Shown here: piece by piece, positions 6,000 to 12,152 of the stretch
How the letters are laid out: each line of letters starts with the position of its first letter
Position numbering within the stretch: the first letter of the stretch is position 1
Assembly: GCA_964441765.1 (NCBI GenBank)
Contig: CAYTVI010000032.1
Location: forward strand, 1 to 22,432
DNA: 22,432 nucleotides
Direction: 5' to 3'
Origin: Sulfurospirillum sp964441765
GTDB lineage: Bacteria; Campylobacterota; Campylobacteria; Campylobacterales; Sulfurospirillaceae
Position numbers and translations under genes: made by a program
Notes under the pieces: generated by a model
Told to the model about the DNA's origin: nothing
Database searches by the model: none
What the model saw: only the letters and a program-made list of their open reading frames with translations

Positions 6000-7747
6000 T
6001 CTTTTTTGTAAGCGTTTCTAGGAGCAGATTTTGGTGCACGGCTTGAAGAGCCTTCACCACGAGGAGCTCTTGGAGCATCGCTTCGTGGAGCACGTGGAGC
6101 GCGTGATTCTGAACTTCTTTCACGTGAACCTTCTTTAGCAAAAGGATTGCGGCTCTCTCCTCTATCGCTACTTGGAGCACGTGGTGGACGAGAATCTCTG
6201 CTATCTCTACTTCCACCGGCATTGTCACGGTTACCTTTGTATCCGCCACCATCTCGTGAGCCAAAATCTCTTCCGCCTTCGCGACTGCCTCTGTAGCCTC
6301 CACCCTCACGGCTTCCGCCACCGTTGCCTCGGTATCCGCCACTTCTGCCATCACGTCTACCGCCGCCTCTTCCGCCACGACTGTTTTCACGCTCTTCAAT
6401 ATTACGAACGACATTTTCAAGTGTTTTTTTATCTAAACCAATTTTATCTGGACCGACAGGTGCATTTTCTTGGAGAAGGTTTGAAAGGAGTTTAAGAGCA
6501 ATTTGCGCCATATCCATATCTTCTTCTAAGATAGCCAGTAATTTTACAGCACTTTCATTCATCTCTGCATTTTTAATATCGTCTGCGATTTTAGCCAGTT
6601 TACTCTCTTTTACATCACGAAGGCTTGGAACAATGCGATGTTCAATTTTAGAGCCAACTTTTTTGCCAATGCGTTGCATCGAGTGAAATTCGATAGGGGT
6701 TACCAGCGTAATCGCTGTACCTTTTTTACCTGCACGTCCTGTTCGACCGATTCTGTGAACATAACTTTCTGGGTCAAATGGCATATGGTAGTTGAAAACA
6801 TGGCTGATATCCGCAACGTTTAGACCACGCGCTGCAACATCGGTAGCAACGAGAAGTTCGATTTGTGAACTACGAAATGCTTTGATGACACTTTCTCGTT
6901 GATTTTGCTCCATATCGCCGTGTAAGCCTTTAGCCGCGTAACCCACTGCCATGAGTTGTGTGGAAAGACGGTCAACCTCTTTTTTTGTACGGCAGAAAAC
7001 GATTGATTTTTCAGGCTCAAGCGCGTCTAAAAGACGAATCATCGCGTCATCTCTTTCGTATTCGTTAATCACGTAATAGAGTTGTTCGATGTCTTCGTTG
7101 GTGGTGTGGTCTTTTGGGGTCACACTAACAAATTTTGGCTCTTGTAAAATTTTAGTCGCCAATTTTTTGATAGGCTCAGGCATTGTTGCTGAGAAAAGTA
7201 GGGTTTGGCGCTCTTTTGGAAGGTAAGTAAAAATCTCTTCAATGTCTTCTAAAAAGCCCATATCTAGCATTTCATCGGCTTCATCTAAGACGACCATTTT
7301 AGGAGAAAAACCAGGGAGTTTTCCATTTTTAAGAAGATCAAGCATACGACCAGGTGTTGCTACGATAACGCTCGCACCTTTTTCAATTAAACCAATTTGG
7401 CGTGAGTATGAGCTACCACCGTAAATCGTTACGGTTTTAATACCACAAAAACGACCAAGTGAATAAAGCTCATCGCTCACTTGTGTTGCAAGCTCACGCG
7501 TAGGGGTAATGACTAAAAGTTGAACTTTGTTTTGACTTGCGTCAATCATGCTCATGGTTGGAAGACCAAAAGCGGCGGTTTTACCCGTACCTGTTTGGGC
7601 TTGAGCGACGATGTCGTGACCTGCTAAAACTAAAGGGATAGCTTGTTCTTGCACGGGACTTGGTTCTGTAAAGCCAGCTTCTACAACGGCTTTGAGGATA
7701 TCTTGGTGTAAACCAAAAGATTCGAATGTTTGCATGTGTTTTTCCAT
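5996..7747 (-). CDS. DEAD-box ATP-dependent RNA helicase with RGG-rich tail
   Basis: A 583-residue cytoplasmic helicase that unwinds structured RNA using ATP, as in ribosome assembly, mRNA decay or cold adaptation. Motifs in order: Q motif (FESFGLHQ ... SPVQEQAIP, 8-38), motif I AQTGTGKT (49-56), PTRELA (82-87), TPGR (131-134), DEAD (155-158), SAT (186-188), ARGLN (306-310) and HRIGRTGR (331-338). Residues about 457-583 form a low-complexity Arg/Gly/Ser tail (RGG, SRDG and RAPR units) that should bind RNA non-specifically. The domain plan resembles DeaD/CsdA or RhlE types; I cannot choose between them. The start could be the ATG at 7747 or the ATG at 7735 (MQTFESFG), which has GGA 8 nt upstream. 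Upstream is a leader of about 200 nt with competing hairpins. The 3' end overlaps the MerP-like gene by 4 nt. Confidence 0.93.
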   Translation of the reverse strand: MEKHMQTFESFGLHQDILKAVVEAGFTEPSPVQEQAIPLVLAGHDIVAQAQTGTGKTAAFGLPTMSMIDASQNKVQLLVITPTRELATQVSDELYSLGRFCGIKTVTIYGGSSYSRQIGLIEKGASVIVATPGRMLDLLKNGKLPGFSPKMVVLDEADEMLDMGFLEDIEEIFTYLPKERQTLLFSATMPEPIKKLATKILQEPKFVSVTPKDHTTNEDIEQLYYVINEYERDDAMIRLLDALEPEKSIVFCRTKKEVDRLSTQLMAVGYAAKGLHGDMEQNQRESVIKAFRSSQIELLVATDVAARGLNVADISHVFNYHMPFDPESYVHRIGRTGRAGKKGTAITLVTPIEFHSMQRIGKKVGSKIEHRIVPSLRDVKESKLAKIADDIKNAEMNESAVKLLAILEEDMDMAQIALKLLSNLLQENAPVGPDKIGLDKKTLENVVRNIEERENSRGGRGGGRRDGRSGGYRGNGGGSREGGGYRGSREGGRDFGSRDGGGYKGNRDNAGGSRDSRDSRPPRAPSSDRGESRNPFAKEGSRERSSESRAPRAPRSDAPRAPRGEGSSSRAPKSAPRNAYKKD

Positions 7748-7965
7748 GTGTTTAATTTTTCAAAACCAAATGAAAAGAATTACAAGCGTAAAGGGCATGA
7801 CTCGTTAGGAGACACTGCTTTACTACATAAAAATTTTTGAGTTTAAAGAGGCACAACTCGTCAAATCGTATGTAAAAACCTACATACTCACTGAGTCCGT
7901 TGCTCAAATCTGGTAGGTTTTAGGTCGAAGTTCATTTAAGAAGTTTTGAAATTGTGCGAATTATA
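7748..7965 (-). promoter_or_regulatory. Promoter and long structured 5' leader of the helicase gene
   Basis: On the minus strand a perfect TATAAT lies at 7960-7965, giving a likely start near 7953 and a leader of about 200 nt. Two stems compete. AAAACCTAC/GTAGGTTTT (plus-strand bases 7875-7883 and 7913-7921) is followed by a T-run in the transcript and resembles a terminator. GTATGTA/TACATAC (7868-7874 and 7881-7887) overlaps it at 7881-7883. A further stem GTAAAG/CTTTAC (7788-7793 and 7818-7823) lies nearer the gene. A 12-nt imperfect repeat, GGCAYRACTCGT-like, occurs at 7794-7805 and 7850-7861. A 15-codon ORF (7935-7888) overlaps the first stem but lacks a clear ribosome site. Conditional termination or cold-responsive control is inferred. 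The same stem could also end the upstream kinase transcript. Confidence 0.45.
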
Positions 7966-8009
7966 GTGTAATAGTATTAAAACAATATTAAGGTTTAAGA
8001 TTGATTAGG

Positions 8010-9239
8010 TTAAAGACGAATGATAAAGTGATTGGTATTCTCTTGATGAATGTATTCTAATTTCATGCCATGAAGTCTGATAACATGCCATGTGATAAAA
8101 AGTCCAAAGCCTAGCCCTCGTGCGCTTTTTTGCTTTTTGCCTTCCAAAAAGTAAGGCTGTGCGTAACGTTCTAGCTCAAATTCTAAAGCAGGAGCCGTGT
8201 TGGAGATGGTAATACTTTGAAGGTCATTTTCAATACAAACCTTGCCATCGCTTGCGTAATTGATGCCATTATCCAAGAGATTTTTCAGTGCCACACCAAA
8301 AAGCTCAAAATCAACATTTAAGGTTGTCGGTGTTAAGTTACATGTAATCTTTTCTTTCTTATCCTCTAAAATATCCAAAGCAAAGTCCACAATATCTTCA
8401 ATATGATACGGTTTGATATCCAGTTTTAATTCATCAGCACTGAGTTTTTCAATGCGCGTGAACTCTTCTAAAAGCGTTTCTTGACGTTTAAAGGCATTGC
8501 GCAAAATGGTGGCGTAAGTTCCCTCTTCTATCATCTCGGCGGCTAATTTACCCTTGGTAATCGGTGTTTTAAGCTCATGCATAATATTGCGTAAAAAAAG
8601 CTGTCTGGCATCTCTGAGGGATTTTATTTTTTGAACCGCGCTGTCAAATTCATTGGCAAGGGCAGCGATTTCATCGCTTTTGGTACTTTTACATGTAATA
8701 TCGTAATTGCCATTGGCAAACTCTTTGATTTGTTTGCGAAGACTTTTAAGAGGAAGTAAAGAGCGGATAATGCCTATATAAAGAGCAATCACCAGCCCAA
8801 AAACAATCAAAGGAAAGAGAATGCGTGGAAAGAACTCTTTTTCAAAAGGGGTTTGAAAGATGATGGCATCGCTCTCTTTTCGAGTCAAGATGGTATAGAT
8901 AAATCGTCCATGTGCGACCGCATCGATACCAAAACGAAAACGCTCTTGCATATGCTTCATCGGGTAAGGTTTGGGTGGTCGTGGAAGCAAGAGAAGTTTT
9001 TCTTTTAAAGATGCATCGGTGATGAGAACAAAGCCTAATTCTTCAAGCTTCGCCATATCAAGCGTTTTATGGGTGTTATCAAAGGCTGAACGCATCGCCA
9101 TATGCGAATAATCAAGCATTTGACGGACATCTTTACTTTTTTCATGCTCTGCAAAAGAGAAAAAAACCGCTCCGATACCCAAAAGAGCAAGCGCAAAAAT
9201 AAGCGTTACTTTAATAATAAGCGAGTGATACCATTTCAT
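8010..9239 (-). CDS. Sensor histidine kinase, ArsS-like
   Basis: A 409-residue inner-membrane kinase. TM1 is at about 7-30 and TM2 at about 139-160. The roughly 105-residue periplasmic region between them carries a basic/proline stretch (LLPRPPKPYPMKHMQERF). A HAMP-like linker (161-210) leads to H221 (FLRNIMHELKTPITKG), an N box (LKNLLDNGINYASD) and a G box (GLGFGLFITWHVIRLHG). The H-box region is very like H. pylori ArsS (HP0165), an acid-responsive kinase, but the stimulus here is unknown. Its ATG overlaps the regulator stop as ATGA, so the pair is translationally coupled. It is paralogous to the kinase at 1486-2742. It contains two TTACATGTAA copies (8338-8347 and 8689-8698). Confidence 0.9.
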   Translation of the reverse strand: MKWYHSLIIKVTLIFALALLGIGAVFFSFAEHEKSKDVRQMLDYSHMAMRSAFDNTHKTLDMAKLEELGFVLITDASLKEKLLLLPRPPKPYPMKHMQERFRFGIDAVAHGRFIYTILTRKESDAIIFQTPFEKEFFPRILFPLIVFGLVIALYIGIIRSLLPLKSLRKQIKEFANGNYDITCKSTKSDEIAALANEFDSAVQKIKSLRDARQLFLRNIMHELKTPITKGKLAAEMIEEGTYATILRNAFKRQETLLEEFTRIEKLSADELKLDIKPYHIEDIVDFALDILEDKKEKITCNLTPTTLNVDFELFGVALKNLLDNGINYASDGKVCIENDLQSITISNTAPALEFELERYAQPYFLEGKKQKSARGLGFGLFITWHVIRLHGMKLEYIHQENTNHFIIRL

Positions 9240-9916
9240 GCGTGAAGCCTGTATCCAATCCCTCGAATCGAGTGAATCATTTTAGGCTCTTTGGAACTTT
9301 CCCCAAGTTTGGTACGAATACGGCTTATGAGCACGTCCAAACTTCGGCTCTCATTCTCTTCATCAAGGCTTAGGGCATTGTTTAAAAGTTCGGCACGTGA
9401 GACAACGCAGTTATTTTTCTTGATAAGATGGGCAAGCACTTCGTATTCAGCAGGGGTGAGTGCTAAAGGGGTTCCTTCAAATAATATCAAATGGCTTTCT
9501 TCTTTCAAAACCAGTTTACATGTAAGCGCTTCGTCGTGAACAAGATGGCTTTTTTTGTAACGCCTGAGCACACTCATAATGCGTGCGTAGAGCTCTTTAG
9601 GCTCATAAGGCTTTGGCAGATAATCATCCGCTCCAAGCTCAAGCCCTATGATTTTATCTTCCAAATCACTGCGTGCGGAGGAGATGATGATGGGAATATC
9701 GTTTTTAGCGCGCACTTCTTTACAAATTTCAAGCCCATCCATGCCCGGCAATGAGAGGTCTAGGATAAGGAGGTCATATTTTTTAAGACTTAACGCACTG
9801 ATACCAAGAAAAGGGTCTTCGTAGGAGTCCACGTGAATGTTGTAGCGCTTTAAAAAATCGCATAAAATGAGGGCTAGCTCCACATCATCTTCAATCATTA
9901 AAAGAGTGGGTTGCAT
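9236..9916 (-). CDS. OmpR-family response regulator, ArsR-like
   Basis: A 226-residue response regulator. Receiver: E9-D10-D11, phospho-acceptor D53 (ILDLSLPGMDG) and K102 (LPKPYEPKEL). Output: an OmpR winged helix (about 125-226) ending SIRGIGYRL. The receiver wording (DPFLGISA, IPIIISSARSDLEDKI, GADDYLPKPY) closely matches H. pylori ArsR (HP0166). A strong AAGGAG ribosome site lies about 10 nt before the ATG. First gene of a two-gene operon with the kinase at 8010-9239. A small inverted repeat CGATT/AATCG (9967-9971 and 9976-9980) upstream could be an operator, perhaps autoregulatory; that is speculative. Confidence 0.92.
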   Translation of the reverse strand: MQPTLLMIEDDVELALILCDFLKRYNIHVDSYEDPFLGISALSLKKYDLLILDLSLPGMDGLEICKEVRAKNDIPIIISSARSDLEDKIIGLELGADDYLPKPYEPKELYARIMSVLRRYKKSHLVHDEALTCKLVLKEESHLILFEGTPLALTPAEYEVLAHLIKKNNCVVSRAELLNNALSLDEENESRSLDVLISRIRTKLGESSKEPKMIHSIRGIGYRLHA

Positions 9917-9984
9917 GGTATCTATCTCCTTGTTTCATCTCAAAAATGATACTGCGCTTAGGTGAACGATTTGTTAATCGCTAT

Positions 9985-10003
9985 AAAAAAGCACCAACGG
10001 TGC
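9985..10003 (-). terminator. Intrinsic terminator on the minus strand
   Basis: Read on the minus strand, GCACC-GTT-GGTGC (10003-9991) is followed directly by six T (9990-9985), a compact intrinsic terminator. It lies about 70 nt upstream of the ArsR-like regulator and downstream of the DsbC-like gene, whose own terminator is about 100 nt earlier, so what it terminates is not obvious. Confidence 0.6.
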
Positions 10004-10083
10004 GTGGGCTTTCTGCCAAAGATTACTCAGCGTTAGCGTAGTTTTTAGAGCTTTGCTCTAAAAGCGTGTTAGGACTTTAAATG
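10004..10083 (-). ncRNA. Possible small RNA between two minus-strand terminators
   Basis: This stretch lies between two terminator-like hairpins on the same strand and has no ORF worth calling. It contains a perfect 9-bp stem, TTTTAGAGC/GCTCTAAAA (10043-10051 and 10055-10063). A hairpin followed by an intrinsic terminator is the usual outline of a bacterial sRNA, but no promoter stands out. A readthrough tail of the DsbC-like transcript is the simpler alternative. Confidence 0.25.
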
Positions 10084-10119
10084 AAAAAACGAAGGGTACC
10101 TCACCCTAAGATGAGGTAC
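10084..10119 (-). terminator. Terminator of the DsbC-like gene
   Basis: GTACCTCA (10096-10103) and TGAGGTAC (10112-10119) pair perfectly around an 8-nt loop. On the minus strand the stem is followed by CCTTCG and then six T (plus-strand A-run near 10084-10089). It begins 9 bp past the stop codon of the DsbC-like gene. Confidence 0.62.
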
Positions 10120-10127
10120 GTTAAAGA

Positions 10128-10847
10128 TTATTTTAAAAGCTCTTTTTCACGAACGATAAAAGGAACACCTTTTACACCCGCACCAAAGTATTTTGATTTC
10201 AATTCCTCAATACGCGCGACTTCAGCATCACTTACTTTTTGGTCGTATTTGACATTTTCATCGTAGTATTTGCGCATGATTTTGATTTTTTCAGCGTCAT
10301 TTTTTGCTTTTGCCGCTTCATTGTAAATCAACACTGATTTTTCCAAAGAACTACGCTCATGCACCGGTGTGAAGATGATTTTGACGTTGTTGGTTTTTAA
10401 ACGCTCTTCAATGCCATCAAGCTCTTGTCTGCAGTAAGGGCACTCTGGGTCTGTGAAGATAACAATCGTCTCTTTTTTGGCATCGTTACCGATTGAGAGG
10501 ATGTTCTTTTTATCTTCTTTTTTGTATAAAACGGACATCTTCTTTTGAAGTTCTGCCATCTCCATCATCTCTTTGATGCTTCCACCTTGCTTGATGCTGA
10601 TGACATCAGGGAAGATAAGATCATCTTTGGTGAAGATACTGAGCTTTTGAGCACGTGTGCCATCGCTTAAATTAAGCGTTACAAAGTCCATTCCAGCAAC
10701 ACCTTCAACACTATGACGCTCAACAACTTCTACGGAAATGTTGGGTACTTGAATGGTGTTTTTGAAATGGTTGATGATTTGCGCATCGGTGGCTGCAAAG
10801 AGGTTAGCAGCAAAAAAAGATGCGACAAATAAAATCACTTTTTTCAT
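10128..10847 (-). CDS. Periplasmic thiol:disulfide interchange protein, DsbC/DsbG-like
   Basis: A 239-residue exported protein: signal peptide at about 1-18 (MKKVILFVASFFAANLFA), an N-terminal region (about 20-110) resembling a DsbC-like dimerisation part, then a thioredoxin fold with the redox motif C136-P-Y-C139 (FTDPECPYCRQELDGI) and a cis-proline near 231 (GVPFIV). It should isomerise or reduce protein disulfides in the periplasm. The order of domains and the CPYC centre suggest DsbC/DsbG rather than DsbA. No DsbD-like reductant is nearby. The ribosome site AAGGAT lies 5 nt before the ATG, and a TATAAT sits at 10871-10876. It is a single-gene unit with a terminator after it. Confidence 0.87.
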   Translation of the reverse strand: MKKVILFVASFFAANLFAATDAQIINHFKNTIQVPNISVEVVERHSVEGVAGMDFVTLNLSDGTRAQKLSIFTKDDLIFPDVISIKQGGSIKEMMEMAELQKKMSVLYKKEDKKNILSIGNDAKKETIVIFTDPECPYCRQELDGIEERLKTNNVKIIFTPVHERSSLEKSVLIYNEAAKAKNDAEKIKIMRKYYDENVKYDQKVSDAEVARIEELKSKYFGAGVKGVPFIVREKELLK

Positions 10848-10857
10848 CTATAATCCT

Positions 10858-10894
10858 TATGTATTGTTTAATTATAACTATGTATTGTACAATA
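10858..10894. promoter_or_regulatory. Promoter with 21-bp-spaced direct repeats and a palindrome
   Basis: The 84-bp spacer between the DsbC-like gene (-) and the small ORF (+). TATGTATTGT occurs at 10858-10867 and 10879-10888, exactly 21 bp apart (two helical turns). The second copy merges into a perfect 12-bp palindrome, TATTGTACAATA (10883-10894). Between the copies is a minus-strand TATAAT (10871-10876), a likely -10 for the DsbC-like gene. The arrangement looks like a repressor operator over the promoter. Confidence 0.45.
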
Positions 10895-10931
10895 ACTTTG
10901 ATAATAATTTCTAAATCAGTGAGAATAGTCC

Positions 10932-11135
10932 ATGGAAAACAGCGATAAACAAGCTTTAATTGAAACGATAGAACGTCTTGTAGAATCCGACCCAAACGCC
11001 TCCCCAACCCCTTTATCACTGCTTCATCTTTTGGAGTTTGAAGATTTAGTCGCGATAGAACAATCTCTTTTAAAATCCAAGGCCAACCGCTCAGAAGAGA
11101 ATGATAAATGGTTTGATGAGTTGTGCCGTAAATAA
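10932..11135 (+). CDS. Small hypothetical protein
   Basis: A 67-residue acidic, helical protein with no signal peptide or membrane segment. The pattern ... LIETIERLVESDPNASPTP is followed by LLHLLEFEDLVAIEQSLL and a Lys/Asn-rich tail. I do not recognise the family. It looks real because codon use matches its neighbours, it starts just after a divergent promoter region, and it ends 27 bp before the next gene on the same strand. The ribosome site is weak. It is probably cotranscribed with the HD-domain gene. Confidence 0.6.
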   Translation: MENSDKQALIETIERLVESDPNASPTPLSLLHLLEFEDLVAIEQSLLKSKANRSEENDKWFDELCRK

Positions 11136-11162
11136 CCAGCAAGCCTTTGAAAAGGACAAAAA

Positions 11163-12140
11163 ATGCTCTCTTTAGCCACGTACCTCAATGCTCTAAAAGA
11201 TGTCAATATTGTTGCGATTTATGCGTTGCACTCTTTGATTGAAATTGTTTATGAAGATGCTTTGGGACGAAACAGAAGTGTAACGTTTAACTTTCGGGTG
11301 AGTGGTGGCTCGATGGGATATGTGGAATCGTTTCAGTGCGATAGCATTCCCCTACCTCCTGCTAAAAGCGTACATCCTCTAAGCAGTGTCATCAAACATC
11401 TCTTCTGTGTCAATTTTTATGCCACTTCTGAAGAGTATTTTCACACAGAAGAGCTTGAGTTTGTCTGTGAAGAGGGGCGGTATCTTTTCTATTTTGACAG
11501 TAATGATGATGACATGTTTTGTAAAATTGAAAAAGACAAAGCTCCGAGTTTATCGAAAGTGGAGTATGCTAAAGAAGCTTTATTTCCACAAGAGCTTTTT
11601 AGTGTGGAGGATTTTAAAACCAACTTGGCGTTTGCCCTTCAAGTGCATGGGGAACAAAAAACACCGCATGGATTGCCTTACAGTATGCATCTGTTAAGCG
11701 TTGCCGCAGAGGTGATTTCTGCTTTGAGTGTGGAGCCTTTAAGCTATGATGAGAACAATGTCGCGATTGCGTGTGCTTTATTGCACGATGTCAATGAAGA
11801 TACTGCCTTTGAGGTTTCCAAAGAGAGTCCTATCGCTGGGCATAAAGAGGTGATAGCTAAAGGTGTGAGAGCCCTTACAAAAGATAAAACGCTATGGACA
11901 AAAAAGGCGCAGATGGAAGACTCACTCAAACGCCTAAAAGAGCGTCAAAAGTGTGTGGCTATGGTCAAACTTGCCGATAGAATCACCAATTTAGGCACAC
12001 CGCCTAGCCATTGGGATACGGCGAAGAAAAAAGCGTATGTGGAAGAAGCAAGACGTATTTTAGAAGAACTTGGAGACAGCCATACCGTTTTGGCACGAAA
12101 ATTAGAAGAAAAAATCAAAGCATATACGCTTTACATGTAA
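11163..12140 (+). CDS. HD-domain protein with SpoT/MESH1-like ppGpp hydrolase core
   Basis: A 325-residue cytoplasmic protein in two parts. Residues about 155-325 match the RelA/SpoT-type HD hydrolase: H162 (VHGEQKTPHGLPYSMH), H208-D209 and E212-D213 (ALLHDVNEDT), and D272 with N276 (VKLADRITNL). These are the residues that bind the metal and pyrophosphate in SpoT/MESH1 enzymes, so (p)ppGpp 3'-pyrophosphohydrolase activity, or action on a related nucleotide, is inferred. There is no synthetase, TGS or ACT domain. Residues 1-150 form an unrecognised, beta-rich, acidic domain (DSNDDDMF near 112-119). An AAAAGGAC ribosome site supports the ATG. The last codons are part of a TTACATGTAA copy whose TAA is the stop (12131-12140). 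The gene converges on the GGDEF/EAL gene, 12 bp away. Confidence 0.8.
   Translation: MLSLATYLNALKDVNIVAIYALHSLIEIVYEDALGRNRSVTFNFRVSGGSMGYVESFQCDSIPLPPAKSVHPLSSVIKHLFCVNFYATSEEYFHTEELEFVCEEGRYLFYFDSNDDDMFCKIEKDKAPSLSKVEYAKEALFPQELFSVEDFKTNLAFALQVHGEQKTPHGLPYSMHLLSVAAEVISALSVEPLSYDENNVAIACALLHDVNEDTAFEVSKESPIAGHKEVIAKGVRALTKDKTLWTKKAQMEDSLKRLKERQKCVAMVKLADRITNLGTPPSHWDTAKKKAYVEEARRILEELGDSHTVLARKLEEKIKAYTLYM
12131..12140. repeat. TTACATGTAA copy forming the end and stop codon of the HD-domain gene
   Basis: One of 15 copies of the dispersed palindrome. Here the frame reads CTT TAC ATG TAA, so the motif supplies Tyr, Met and the stop. This third frame can only be tolerated at a gene end. Confidence 0.9.
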
Positions 12141-12152
12141 TGCCAAAACGCT

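Noticed and set aside
5989..6420. A 143-residue ORF on the minus strand, inside the helicase 3' end
   Set aside because: It is a frame shadow of the low-complexity RGG tail; its Ala/Val/Glu-rich composition comes from the repeated codons and it has no ribosome site.
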